64,000 nucleotides of DNA from contig NZ_JAMXLH010000016.1 in assembly GCF_024281035.1 (NCBI RefSeq), positions 62,001 through 126,000 of the forward strand, in the 5' to 3' direction. A program made the position numbers and the translations under genes. The notes beneath the pieces are model-generated. The model did no database searches and was not told where the DNA came from. It was given only the letters and a program-made list of their open reading frames with translations. Shown in pieces: positions 1 to 7,674 of this stretch. This DNA is from Paraburkholderia sp. (lineage in GTDB: Bacteria; Pseudomonadota; Gammaproteobacteria; Burkholderiales; Burkholderiaceae). Position 1 is the first letter of the stretch; the number at the start of each line of letters is the position of its first letter.

Positions 1-81
1 GTTCCATCGGATTGCGTTGCCGCCTCCTGGAACGGCGGTCAAGAATATGACAAAACGGCGGGCATTCAGCACCGCCAATAG
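1..81 (+). other. Possible 3' end of an upstream gene (unidentified)
   Basis: The first frame is open from the window edge to a TAG at 79-81, giving 26 residues that end in GIQHRQ. It does not resemble the C-terminus of PqqD, the usual neighbour of pqqE, and I cannot name it. A purine-rich ribosome binding site (AAAGGAGA) lies just downstream, before pqqE. The frame is too short to prove coding. Confidence 0.2.
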
Positions 82-99
82 AGCAGAAAGGAGACGGCG

Positions 100-1245
100 A
101 TGCCGAAGGAATCTCAAGGAGTCAGCCTCGACGGCCAGGGCAAGCCACTGTGGCTGACGCTCGAACTCACCTATCGCTGCCCGTTGAAATGCACGTGGTG
201 CAACAACCCGCTCAACTTCAAAGACTACGAAAAGCGCGAGTTGTCCACGCAGGAGTGGAAAGACGTTCTGCGCGATGGGCGCGCGCTCGGTGCATTGCAG
301 CTTGGGTTCTCGGGCGGCGAGCCGCTCGAGCGCGACGATCTCGAAGAACTCGTCGCGTATGCCGACGAGATCGGCTACTACACGAACCTGATCACTTCCG
401 GCATTGGCCTGACCGAACAGCGGATGGCCGCGTTGAAGCAGGCCGGGCTCAAGCAGGTGCAGTTGTCGCTGCAATCGATGCATCCCGAACTGACGGACGA
501 ACTCGTCGGTGCGAAGGCGCACGCGCGCAAGCTCGAGGCCGCGCGTCTCATCAAGTCCCACGGTTTGCCGATGGTGCTCAACATGCCGGTGTGCCGCCAG
601 AACATCGGCCAGATCGAAGCGGTCTGCGAGTTTGCCGCCGGCATTGGCATCGAGTACATCGAGTTCGCCAATATTCAGTACTACAACTGGGCGTTGCTCA
701 ACCGCGATGAACTGATGCCCACGCGCGATCAGGTGCGCGAAGCCGAAGCGGTGGTCGAGCGCTGGCGTCGCAAGCAGGGCGAGGACATGACGATCTACTT
801 CGTCGTTCCCGACTATTACGAGAGCCGGCCGAAAGCGTGCATGAACGGCTGGGGCGCGATCCATCTGACGATCGCACCCGACGGCGTGGCCATGCCTTGC
901 CAGGAAGCGCGTGTGATTCCGGGCCTCGAATTCGAGTCGGTCCGCGATAAACCGCTGTCGTGGCTGTGGCACGAATCACCGCTGTTCCGCAAGTATCGCG
1001 GTCTCGACTGGATGCCCGAGCCGTGCCGCTCATGCCCCGAGAAAGAGAAGGACTTCGGCGGTTGCCGCTGCCAGGCGTTCCTCCTCACCGGCGATGCGGC
1101 CAATACCGACCCGGCATGCAGCCGCTCGCCGCATCATCACCTGGTGACGCAGGCGGTAAGCCAGGCCGGGTCGCCGGTGCGCTTTCGCAAGCCGCTCATC
1201 AAACGCTGGGACAACGGCGTCTCGACCGCCTTCATGGAGGACTGA
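100..1245 (+). CDS. pqqE: PQQ synthase radical SAM enzyme PqqE
   Basis: Radical SAM enzyme that forms the Glu-Tyr carbon-carbon crosslink in the PqqA peptide, the first committed step of pyrroloquinoline quinone synthesis; it normally works with the peptide chaperone PqqD. The 381-aa length is normal. C27, C31 and C34 form the CxxxCxxC motif that binds the SAM cluster (TYRCPLKCTWC). The C-terminal SPASM region has the PqqE-typical cysteines in MPCQEARVIPGL, EPCRSCPEKEKDFGGCRC and DPAC. The ATG has a strong AAAGGAGA site upstream. Unusually, it is not in the pqqABC operon, which converges on it from the other strand, and no pqqD lies before it. It heads its own five-gene operon. Confidence 0.95.
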   Translation: MPKESQGVSLDGQGKPLWLTLELTYRCPLKCTWCNNPLNFKDYEKRELSTQEWKDVLRDGRALGALQLGFSGGEPLERDDLEELVAYADEIGYYTNLITSGIGLTEQRMAALKQAGLKQVQLSLQSMHPELTDELVGAKAHARKLEAARLIKSHGLPMVLNMPVCRQNIGQIEAVCEFAAGIGIEYIEFANIQYYNWALLNRDELMPTRDQVREAEAVVERWRRKQGEDMTIYFVVPDYYESRPKACMNGWGAIHLTIAPDGVAMPCQEARVIPGLEFESVRDKPLSWLWHESPLFRKYRGLDWMPEPCRSCPEKEKDFGGCRCQAFLLTGDAANTDPACSRSPHHHLVTQAVSQAGSPVRFRKPLIKRWDNGVSTAFMED

Positions 1246-1341
1246 ATGGCCCATCCCTATGACTCGGCGAGAGGCACGGTTGTGCTCGGCCTGCTGCTGA
1301 CGGTGGCGCTCGTCGCGCTCGCGCAGCTTCTGATGGTGTGA
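1246..1341 (+). CDS. Small single-pass membrane peptide (31 aa)
   Basis: The ATG immediately follows the pqqE stop codon with no gap, and the frame ends by overlapping the region of the next start, so it sits tightly inside the operon. The peptide has a short polar N-terminus (MAHPYDSARG) followed by about 20 hydrophobic residues, so it should be one membrane helix. It has no Glu-x3-Tyr pair and is therefore not a second PqqA. The next gene is a multi-pass membrane protein, so a role as a small subunit or stabiliser of that protein is an inference. No family recognised. Confidence 0.6.
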   Translation: MAHPYDSARGTVVLGLLLTVALVALAQLLMV

Positions 1342-1349
1342 GGCGCGTC

Positions 1350-1859
1350 ATGACCAGTTTCGTCACCGTCGATCTCTTGTTGCGCTGGACGCATTTTCTT
1401 GCCGGCATCATCTGGGTTGGCCACAACTACGCCAACGTGATCCAGCGTCCGAACTGGCGTCCGCTGACGAGCGCCGATCTCGTCAACGATCAAAGCCCGC
1501 GTTTTCAGGCGTTGCTGAACCGGGAGCACGGCGTGTTCCGCTGGGCTTCGGTCGTCGCGTGGTCGGCGGGCATGCTGATGCTCTGGCGCTACGGCGCGCT
1601 CGTCGGCGCGCTTACGCTGCACGGCGCATTCGTGCCGATCGGCATCGGCGCTTACATCGGCACGCTGATGATGTGCAACGTATGGTTCGTGCTCTGGCCG
1701 CATCAGCAAAAGGTGCTCGGGTTCAAGCCCGCGTCGGTCGAAGAGCGCGTTCGCTGTGCGCGCATCACGCACTTGTCGTCGCGCACCAATACGATGCTGT
1801 CGATTCCGTTGCTGCTGTTTATGGCGATCGGCGTGCACGGCGGCCTTGTGCTGCGATGA
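1350..1859 (+). CDS. Integral membrane protein of the urate-oxidase N-terminal (Urate_ox_N/PuuD-like) type
   Basis: A 169-aa protein from an ATG at 1350 with about four hydrophobic segments. Features recalled for the PuuD membrane domain are present: RWTHFLAGIIWVGHNY near the N-terminus, the WPHQQKVLG motif in the middle, and a late helix with HGG. In PuuD this domain is fused to a cytochrome c and takes part in electron transfer; here it stands alone. Its place between pqqE and two metabolic enzymes suggests a membrane redox partner, possibly passing electrons from a quinoprotein, but that is inference. The stop overlaps the start of the next gene (ATGA). A GTG at 1338 is an alternative start. 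Confidence 0.65.
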   Translation: MTSFVTVDLLLRWTHFLAGIIWVGHNYANVIQRPNWRPLTSADLVNDQSPRFQALLNREHGVFRWASVVAWSAGMLMLWRYGALVGALTLHGAFVPIGIGAYIGTLMMCNVWFVLWPHQQKVLGFKPASVEERVRCARITHLSSRTNTMLSIPLLLFMAIGVHGGLVLR

Positions 1860-2992
1860 ACGCCGACACGCTCGCCCAGTCGCGCCCGGCCACCCGAAGC
1901 GGTACGCCATGGAACTTCGGCGCCGGCCCTTCGCGCCTGCCCGATGCCGTACTCGCGCGAGCCGGTGACGGCCTGCTTCGGCGCGCGGCCGACGGCATGG
2001 CGGCAATCGAGCGCCCGTTCGCGGGCACTGCGTTCCGCGAAATCCTGGCAGCCGCGCGCGAGCGGCTTGCCCGGCTGCTCGGCGTGCCCGATCACTATCG
2101 CGTGCTGTTTCTCTCGGGCGGTGCGACGCATCAATTTTCCGCAGTGCCGATGAATCTGCTCGATCCGTCGTCCGGATTGCGCCGTGCCGCCTATGCGGAC
2201 TCGGGCTACTGGTCGCGCCGGGCGATTGCCGAAGCAAGCCGCTTTGCGGAAACAACCGTCATTGCGCGTCACGCGGGCGATACGCCGCTCGCTGTGCCGC
2301 CGCTCGGCGAGTGGACGCTGCCGCCCGACACGGCCTATTGCCACATCACGGCCAACGAAACGGCCGATGGCGTGGCCTGGCCGGCATGGCCCGAGACGGG
2401 CCCGGTTCCGCTCGTGGCCGATGCGAGCTCCTGCCTGCTCAGCGCGCCGATGGATGTCTCCCGCTTCGGACTCATTTACGCGAGCGCGCAAAAGAACATC
2501 GGGCCGTCCGGGCTCACGATCGTCATCGTGCGTGAAGACTTGCTGCATCGCCCTGCGTCGATGGCGCCCTTGCCGTTTCAATATCGGCTCCAGGCGGCCG
2601 AAGAAAGCTGTGCGAACACGCCGCCGATGCTGGCCGTTCACCTGGCTGCGCTCGTCTTCGAGTGGATCGAGGCATGCGGCGGCTTGACGGCGATGGCAGC
2701 CGCCAACGCGCGCAAGGCGTCGTTGCTGTATCGGGCAATCGACGAAAGCGGCGGCTTTTATGTCGCGCCCGTGGAACCCGGCCATCGCTCGCTGACCAAC
2801 GCCCGCTTCCATCTGGGGCAGGCGTGCCTCACGGAACGTTTTCTCGATGAGGCCGAGGCTGCAGGGTTTATGCATTTGCGTGGCCATCGTCAGCTCGGCG
2901 GCGTGCGTGCGAGCCTCTACAACGCGATGCCGGAGGCCGGCGTCGAGGCGCTCGTCGGCTTCATGGCCGATTTCGCGGAGCAACACCGATGA
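1856..2992 (+). CDS. SerC-like class V aminotransferase
   Basis: A PLP-dependent aminotransferase of 378 aa with the look of phosphoserine aminotransferase: NFGAGPSRLP at the start, FLSGGATHQF (phosphate-contacting region), VADASSCLLS (PLP-contacting Asp) and SAQKNIGPSGL with the Schiff-base lysine. SerC makes 3-phosphoserine from 3-phosphohydroxypyruvate using glutamate. The chromosomal serC of Burkholderiales normally sits with gyrA and pheA, so this copy, translationally coupled to its neighbours by 4-bp overlaps on both sides, is likely a specialised paralogue. Its true amino acceptor is unknown. Confidence 0.8.
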   Translation: MNADTLAQSRPATRSGTPWNFGAGPSRLPDAVLARAGDGLLRRAADGMAAIERPFAGTAFREILAAARERLARLLGVPDHYRVLFLSGGATHQFSAVPMNLLDPSSGLRRAAYADSGYWSRRAIAEASRFAETTVIARHAGDTPLAVPPLGEWTLPPDTAYCHITANETADGVAWPAWPETGPVPLVADASSCLLSAPMDVSRFGLIYASAQKNIGPSGLTIVIVREDLLHRPASMAPLPFQYRLQAAEESCANTPPMLAVHLAALVFEWIEACGGLTAMAAANARKASLLYRAIDESGGFYVAPVEPGHRSLTNARFHLGQACLTERFLDEAEAAGFMHLRGHRQLGGVRASLYNAMPEAGVEALVGFMADFAEQHR

Positions 2993-3732
2993 GCGACGGC
3001 AGATGGCCTGCTCGCCTCGGGTTGGCCGGCGGTATCGACAAGGACGGCAGCCGGGCCGCCGAGTTGCTCGGGGCGGGATTCGACAGCGTCGAGTTCGGCA
3101 CCGTGGCACCTGAAGCCGGACCGGACGGGCACCCCGGTGTTCGTGTGCTCGCCGCGCGCCTCGCCGCGTTGGCGCCCGCCGAACGCGCGAGAGCACGTGT
3201 GGGCGTCGGGTTGGGCATGAGCGCCGACGCGCCTGCATCCACGTTGCCAGGCGAATGGGCGCGTGGGCTGCACGAAGCCTGGGCCGTTGCCGACTACCTG
3301 AGCTTCAATCTGAGTGCGCGGCGTTATCGGCCTTTGTTGAATGCCGATTACGCGGCACTGCTCTTGCGCGCTTTTGCGAGCGTGGCCGCCGAGCGTGATC
3401 GACGCACACGCGAAAGCGGCCGCCACGTTGCAATTGCGCTGAAGGTGCCGCTTGCAGGTGACGATCCGTTTGCGCTCGCGGTGGCCGAAGGCGCCGCCGA
3501 TGCCGGCTTCGATGCGGCAATTGGTGTTCTGCCCGAGGACGCCGGGCGACTCGGGCAGTTGGGCTTGCTTGCCGGCCGGTTGCGCGGCAAGGCTGCGGTG
3601 CTCGCCGTGGGCGGCGTGCGCACGGCAGCCGATGTGCGCGCCGCGCTGGAGGCCGGGGCCAGCGGCGTGCAGGTCCATACGGCCTTCACGCAGCTTGGCG
3701 GGCGCTGCCTTGCCGTGCTTCGCGGAGAATGA
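2989..3732 (+). CDS. Dihydroorotate-dehydrogenase-like flavoprotein (short form)
   Basis: A 247-aa TIM-barrel protein resembling PyrD. LAGGIDKDGSRAAELLGAGF and VEFGTVAPEAGPDGHP match the N-terminal FMN and substrate region, ALKVPLAGDD matches the KxxPD region, and AVGGVRTAADVRAALEAGAS followed by GVQVHTAF is the FMN-phosphate region. It is roughly 90 residues shorter than class 2 PyrD and lacks a membrane-anchoring N-terminus and a clear NxSSPNT loop (here SFNLSARRY). It may therefore be a non-pyrimidine flavin oxidoreductase. The ATG overlaps the stop of the aminotransferase, so it is the last gene of the pqqE-led operon. Confidence 0.7.
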   Translation: MSDGRWPARLGLAGGIDKDGSRAAELLGAGFDSVEFGTVAPEAGPDGHPGVRVLAARLAALAPAERARARVGVGLGMSADAPASTLPGEWARGLHEAWAVADYLSFNLSARRYRPLLNADYAALLLRAFASVAAERDRRTRESGRHVAIALKVPLAGDDPFALAVAEGAADAGFDAAIGVLPEDAGRLGQLGLLAGRLRGKAAVLAVGGVRTAADVRAALEAGASGVQVHTAFTQLGGRCLAVLRGE

Positions 3733-3772
3733 AAACCGGCCGGAAAAATTGAGGCATCGCATCCGCAAAGGC

Positions 3773-3798
3773 CGGTTCAACCTCGCACGGTTGAACCG
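3773..3798. repeat. Perfect 10-bp inverted repeat between convergent pqq operons
   Basis: CGGTTCAACC, a 6-base loop, then GGTTGAACCG form a perfect 10-bp stem in the 241-bp gap between the 3' ends of the pqqE operon and pqqC. There is no T tract on either side, so it is not a classical intrinsic terminator; a bidirectional transcript-end hairpin is the simplest reading. The rest of 3733-3973 shows no gene. In particular no PqqD-like frame was found there. Confidence 0.5.
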
Positions 3799-3973
3799 CA
3801 AAGACACCATTACGCCCGCTGTCTGGAAGGCAGTCCTTTCAGCACGATGATGCAAGGGTGAATCCACCGGTTTTCACTCGCGCCCGGATCTGCACCGCAG
3901 CCCTTGCCGCTACCCCGAAGACGCCGCCGCAGGCGGGGGCGCAGCAGCATGCCGCTGTCTGCGCCACGCGTGT

Positions 3974-4705
3974 TCACAGGGGCCAGGCCTTTTCAACTCC
4001 ATCGAGGATCGACCAGAGAATATCGAGCTTGAACTGGAGAATATCGAGCGCGCGCTGCTGCGCCTCGGGCGTGCGGAAGTGGTTCAGCGTGACTTCGAGA
4101 CCGTGTTCGACATCGCGCTGGGCGAGCGGCACGCGGCTGCGGAAATAGTGCAGCCCGTCCGGTTCGATCCACGGATAGTGCGATGGCCAGCCAGCGAGAC
4201 GATCGAGATGGATCTGCGGCGCGAACATTTCCGTGAGAGACGAGCACACCGCTTCCTGCCACGGCGCGCGGCGCGCGAAATTCACGTAGGCATCCACAGC
4301 GAAGCGGACCGAGGGCAGTACGAGCGACTGCGACCAGATCGTCGCGGAATCGATGCCCACCGCTTCGCCGAGGCGCACCCACGCCTCGATCCCGCCCGCG
4401 CCCCCACCATCGGCCTGGCCGTCGTGGTCCACGAGTCGCTGAATCCAGCGCCGGCGTGTGGCGCGGTCCGGGCAGTTCGACAGGATCGCTGCATCCTTGA
4501 GCGGAATGTTGATTTGATAGTAGAAACGGTTCGCCACCCAGCCGCGGATCTGCTCGCGCGAACACTGGCCGCTATTGAGCCGCTGATTGAACGGGTGATG
4601 GATGTGATAGTGCGACTCCAGCGCGCGCAGCCGCGCCTCGAATTGCTCTGGTGTCCACGGCGCGTCGTGCAATACCTGTGTGGGGAGCTGTGCGTTCATC
4701 TTCAT
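3974..4705 (-). CDS. pqqC: PQQ synthase, final oxidative step (PqqC)
   Basis: Cofactor-less oxidase that closes the ring and performs the last eight-electron oxidation giving PQQ. The 243 aa match the family throughout: [17 protein letters not shown] near residue 30, [31 protein letters not shown], and [20 protein letters not shown] with [15 protein letters not shown]. It is not fused to PqqD, unlike the fused form of Methylobacterium. The start overlaps the stop of pqqB by 4 bp, so the two are translationally coupled. Confidence 0.95.
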   Translation of the reverse strand: MKMNAQLPTQVLHDAPWTPEQFEARLRALESHYHIHHPFNQRLNSGQCSREQIRGWVANRFYYQINIPLKDAAILSNCPDRATRRRWIQRLVDHDGQADGGGAGGIEAWVRLGEAVGIDSATIWSQSLVLPSVRFAVDAYVNFARRAPWQEAVCSSLTEMFAPQIHLDRLAGWPSHYPWIEPDGLHYFRSRVPLAQRDVEHGLEVTLNHFRTPEAQQRALDILQFKLDILWSILDGVEKAWPL

Positions 4706-5625
4706 ACCTCGAGAACCATGCCGTCGTACGCCACATCGATGCCGCGAGCGCGCAGTTGCGCGTGCTCGTCGGAATGCGGGTCGAGAATCGGATTGGTGTT
4801 GTTAATGTGCGTGAGAACCTTGCGCGTGCCGCGCGGCAATGCTTCGAGCCAGTCGATCATGCCGCGGCGATCACCCTCGGCGCATTGCGCCAGATGTCCC
4901 ATTTCGTCCGCGTGCTTGGTCGAGATACCCAGATCGATCATCTCCGTGGCAGTCCAGAACGTGCCGTCAACGAGCACGAGATCGGAACCGCGCATCATGG
5001 CATGGATCTCGTCCTGCATCTCCGCCAGGCCCGGTGCGTAGAAGGCCCGAGTACCGTTGATCAGATCCTCGATCAGAAGGGCGATGTTCGTGCCGTCGAT
5101 GCTGCTCTGGCGAAATGGCGAATAGGGGGGCGCCTTGCCGTCGACGGCAATGGGCGTAAAGCGCAAGCCTTTGCATGCGGGAATCGTAAAGTGCTCGCCA
5201 GGCTGTATCTCATGCGTTCGCACGCCGCAGTAATGGCCGAGCAGCGGCACAAGCGGCAACCCCGTCGAGAGATCTTCCAGCACGGGCGCACACGCGTAGA
5301 GCGGCAGTGGTGCGGTGCGCTCGCGCAGCATCAGCAACCCGGTCACGTGATCGATCTGCGCGTCGCTCAGCACGACCGCCGCGATTCCGCTGTCGCGTAG
5401 TGTCCGCGCGGGCTGCATGTCAGGATGCGCGCGCAACTGTGTGAGCACGTCGGGAGACGCGTTGACGAGAATCCAGTCGACACCGTTATCGCTGACCGCA
5501 ATCGACGATTGCGTGCGTGGCAGCACATCGCCGCGGCCGTGGCGCGCGCGGCGACAGTTCGCGCAGTTGCAGTTCCATTGCGGCAGGCCGCCGCCCGCGC
5601 CCGAACCCAGTATTTTGATTTTCAT
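4702..5625 (-). CDS. pqqB: PQQ biosynthesis metallo-hydrolase/hydroxylase PqqB
   Basis: Metallo-beta-lactamase-fold enzyme proposed to hydroxylate the tyrosine part of the crosslinked PqqA-derived dipeptide. At 307 aa it has normal length. Visible family signatures are [18 protein letters not shown] at the N-terminus, [29 protein letters not shown] (variant of the metal-binding HxHxDH region), and [11 protein letters not shown] near residue 240. It follows pqqA by 66 bp and overlaps pqqC by 4 bp. Confidence 0.95.
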   Translation of the reverse strand: MKIKILGSGAGGGLPQWNCNCANCRRARHGRGDVLPRTQSSIAVSDNGVDWILVNASPDVLTQLRAHPDMQPARTLRDSGIAAVVLSDAQIDHVTGLLMLRERTAPLPLYACAPVLEDLSTGLPLVPLLGHYCGVRTHEIQPGEHFTIPACKGLRFTPIAVDGKAPPYSPFRQSSIDGTNIALLIEDLINGTRAFYAPGLAEMQDEIHAMMRGSDLVLVDGTFWTATEMIDLGISTKHADEMGHLAQCAEGDRRGMIDWLEALPRGTRKVLTHINNTNPILDPHSDEHAQLRARGIDVAYDGMVLEV

Positions 5626-5691
5626 GGTCGTTGCTTCCGGTCGCCGCCCGCAACGCCGTTCGGGCGCTGTGGGCGGCGGGTCCCGGCCCGC

Positions 5692-5766
5692 TTAGCGATT
5701 GGCGACATACATCGTGATTTCAAAGCCGAAACGCAGGTCGGTGTACGACGGCGGGGGCCATTGCAT
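5692..5766 (-). CDS. pqqA: PQQ precursor peptide PqqA (24 aa)
   Basis: The ribosomal peptide that supplies the atoms of PQQ. The peptide starts MQWPPPSYTDLRFG and contains E16 and Y20, spaced as the Glu-x3-Tyr pair crosslinked by PqqE, within FEITMYVANR. The ATG at 5766 has an AAGGAGA site about 7 nt upstream. Only this peptide portion of the surrounding longer frame is the gene. It is the first gene of the minus-strand pqqABC operon, so its promoter should lie between 5767 and about 6000. Confidence 0.93.
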   Translation of the reverse strand: MQWPPPSYTDLRFGFEITMYVANR

Positions 5767-6337
5767 GGCATGTCTCCTTGTGTGCAAATGAATTGCTATT
5801 GGATGGAAGAACCACACTGGATGCGCGGCCGTTTCCTTTGAAGCAAGAGGCATGCCGATGCCGATACACGAAGCGCGCAAGACGCGCGAGCGGGACTTCG
5901 CGCGATGGCCGGCAAGGACACTCTGGTTTTGCAGACGCAAGCGGGCCGAACGTGTCGCTGCCCGACGCGTTCGGGAAATGCGCGGTGTTGATTTTTGGAA
6001 CACTGGTGCCGCAGGATGCAACACCGGTGTGACAACGCGCCCGGGAAAAAGCGTGGCGAAGACGGTGGAGATAAAGCAAGCTCCAAGCTCTGCGCCATCT
6101 ATTCATTGGTTCGGCTCAGGCGGGGTGTACCAAATGCGTGCGCAACGGGCAACATGTCCTACCGGCGCCATGCGGGCTGACGTCACGCGCTCGCAGGCCT
6201 GACCGTGTCTTACCGCAAATGAGCCAGGATACGATTTGCGGACTCACCCCAGGTTGTACCAATTCGTACATCGTGTGCGATTCTTGCTTGGTTGCACCCC
6301 TCTTCTCCACTACGCGCTCGTGACGAGCGGCCCATTC
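5767..6337. other. Divergent intergenic region between pqqA and the hydrolase gene
   Basis: About 570 bp without a convincing gene. It must hold the promoter of pqqABC on the minus strand and that of the alpha/beta hydrolase on the plus strand. Several short frames cross it but none has a good ribosome site with a recognisable product. No operator was identified with confidence. Confidence 0.4.
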
Positions 6338-7336
6338 ATGAGCAGACAAACTTCCGGCTGGCCAACTTCGTGCGGCCCGCTGCGCCACCTGCGCCTGAGT
6401 AGGGATGGACATTCAATCGCGTTCACGGTTGCGGGCGAGAGCACGGCGCAGACAGTCGTCGTGCTGCATGGCGGCCCGGGCAGCGCAAGTCAGCCCGGCA
6501 TGCTGGCCTTGTTTGACCTGACGAAAACGCGTGTCGTACTCGTCGATCAACGTGGCGCGGGCGAGTCGCGTCCACGCGGCGGGTTGCGCGGCAACCGCAC
6601 GGACCGCCTCGTTGCGGATCTCGAGGCGATTCGCCGCGCGCTCGGCATCGCGCGCTGGGGTGTCGTCGGCGGTTCCTGGGGCGCCGCGCTTGCGCTCGCG
6701 TATGCAGGTCAGCATCCCGCAAGTGTGCTGGGCGTCGTGCTGCGCGGCCTCTTTCTGACCTCGCGACATGAAGTACGGCACCTGTTCGTGACATCGCGCC
6801 ACAAAGCGCCACGCGCCTGGCGGCGCCTGTACGCCGCGGCGGGATGCACCCGCGCGAGCGCCTTGCTCGCATGCTGTGGGAAGCGATTACAGCCTGGCGC
6901 GGCATACGCGCGCCAACGTGAGGTCGCGCTCGCATGGCGCGCGTACGAAGAGGCGATACTCGCCTCGTCGCGGCCCGGCCGTGCTACGGCCTCTCGTCCA
7001 CGCCGCGCAAACGCGCCGAAGGCCATGCGCACGCTCATCGCCAAGTACCGGGTCCAGACGCATTACCTGTTGCGCGACTGCTGGCTCGGCGAGCGGCGCT
7101 TGCTCGCTTTCGCACGCAACGCACAGCACGCAGGCGTACCGATCCATGCCGTGCACGGCCTGCGCGATCCCGTATGCCCGGTCCGCAACGTCGATCGTCT
7201 TGCGAAAGCAACGCCTGGCGCGCACATCACGCGCGTACCCGGCGGACATCTCGCCAGCGATCCCGCACTGAAGCGCGGTGTCACGCAGGCGATACGGGCC
7301 ATGTTCGCCAGCGCGCCGCAGTACCGATCGAACTAA
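6338..7336 (+). CDS. Alpha/beta hydrolase, proline iminopeptidase type
   Basis: A 332-aa serine hydrolase of peptidase family S33. VVVLHGGPG (oxyanion loop), VVLVDQRGAGESRPRG (the QRG signature of proline iminopeptidases), the nucleophile elbow GGSWGA, late Asp in VHGLRDPVCPV and His in RVPGGHLA make a complete triad. The family removes N-terminal proline from peptides; some members act on other small substrates. Being beside pqqA it could take part in trimming the crosslinked PqqA peptide, where in other bacteria PqqF/PqqG or an S9 peptidase serves; this is inference only. The chosen ATG skips about 34 upstream residues of weak coding quality. Confidence 0.75.
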   Translation: MSRQTSGWPTSCGPLRHLRLSRDGHSIAFTVAGESTAQTVVVLHGGPGSASQPGMLALFDLTKTRVVLVDQRGAGESRPRGGLRGNRTDRLVADLEAIRRALGIARWGVVGGSWGAALALAYAGQHPASVLGVVLRGLFLTSRHEVRHLFVTSRHKAPRAWRRLYAAAGCTRASALLACCGKRLQPGAAYARQREVALAWRAYEEAILASSRPGRATASRPRRANAPKAMRTLIAKYRVQTHYLLRDCWLGERRLLAFARNAQHAGVPIHAVHGLRDPVCPVRNVDRLAKATPGAHITRVPGGHLASDPALKRGVTQAIRAMFASAPQYRSN

Positions 7337-7370
7337 TTCGAACTGCTGGCAATTTCCGGCGCCACGGAAA

Positions 7371-7586
7371 TCAGTAAGCCCCGACCCAGTGCCCAGGCAC
7401 CCACGCCCAGTGATTGCCTTCCCAGCGGTAGTGTCCCTTCACCCAGCGATAGCCTGGCGACGGCGCGGGCGGCATGACTTCGACGCGCGGCGCAGGTGCG
7501 GGCGGCCGCGCGGGTTCCACCACGCAGGCAGAAAGCAGGGTGGCGCCCGCGAGCAGGGCGGTGAGAAGCATCGGCTTCGTCTTCAC
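7371..7586 (-). CDS. YXWGXW-repeat lipoprotein (71 aa)
   Basis: Small exported protein. The N-terminus is a lipoprotein signal with lipobox LLSAC, so Cys21 should be lipidated. A proline-rich linker follows, then aromatic repeats of the YxWxxGHW type (GYRWVKGHYRWEG, HWAWVPGHWVG). The function of this family is not established. It resembles the protein at 12523-12822, so the block is bracketed by two members of one family. Confidence 0.75.
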   Translation of the reverse strand: MKTKPMLLTALLAGATLLSACVVEPARPPAPAPRVEVMPPAPSPGYRWVKGHYRWEGNHWAWVPGHWVGAY

Positions 7587-7674
7587 GATTCAGGTCCTCC
7601 TTGATGTGCGGATTTATGGTTGGTTCGACGGCGTTGTGACCGGCCGTTCAGGTCTCTTCGCGCCGGACCCGCGG

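Noticed and set aside
3733..3973. A possible pqqD in the gap after pqqC
   Set aside because: The only open frame there (starting MLLRPRLRRRLRG) has no PqqD pattern; it is Arg-rich antisense-like sequence.
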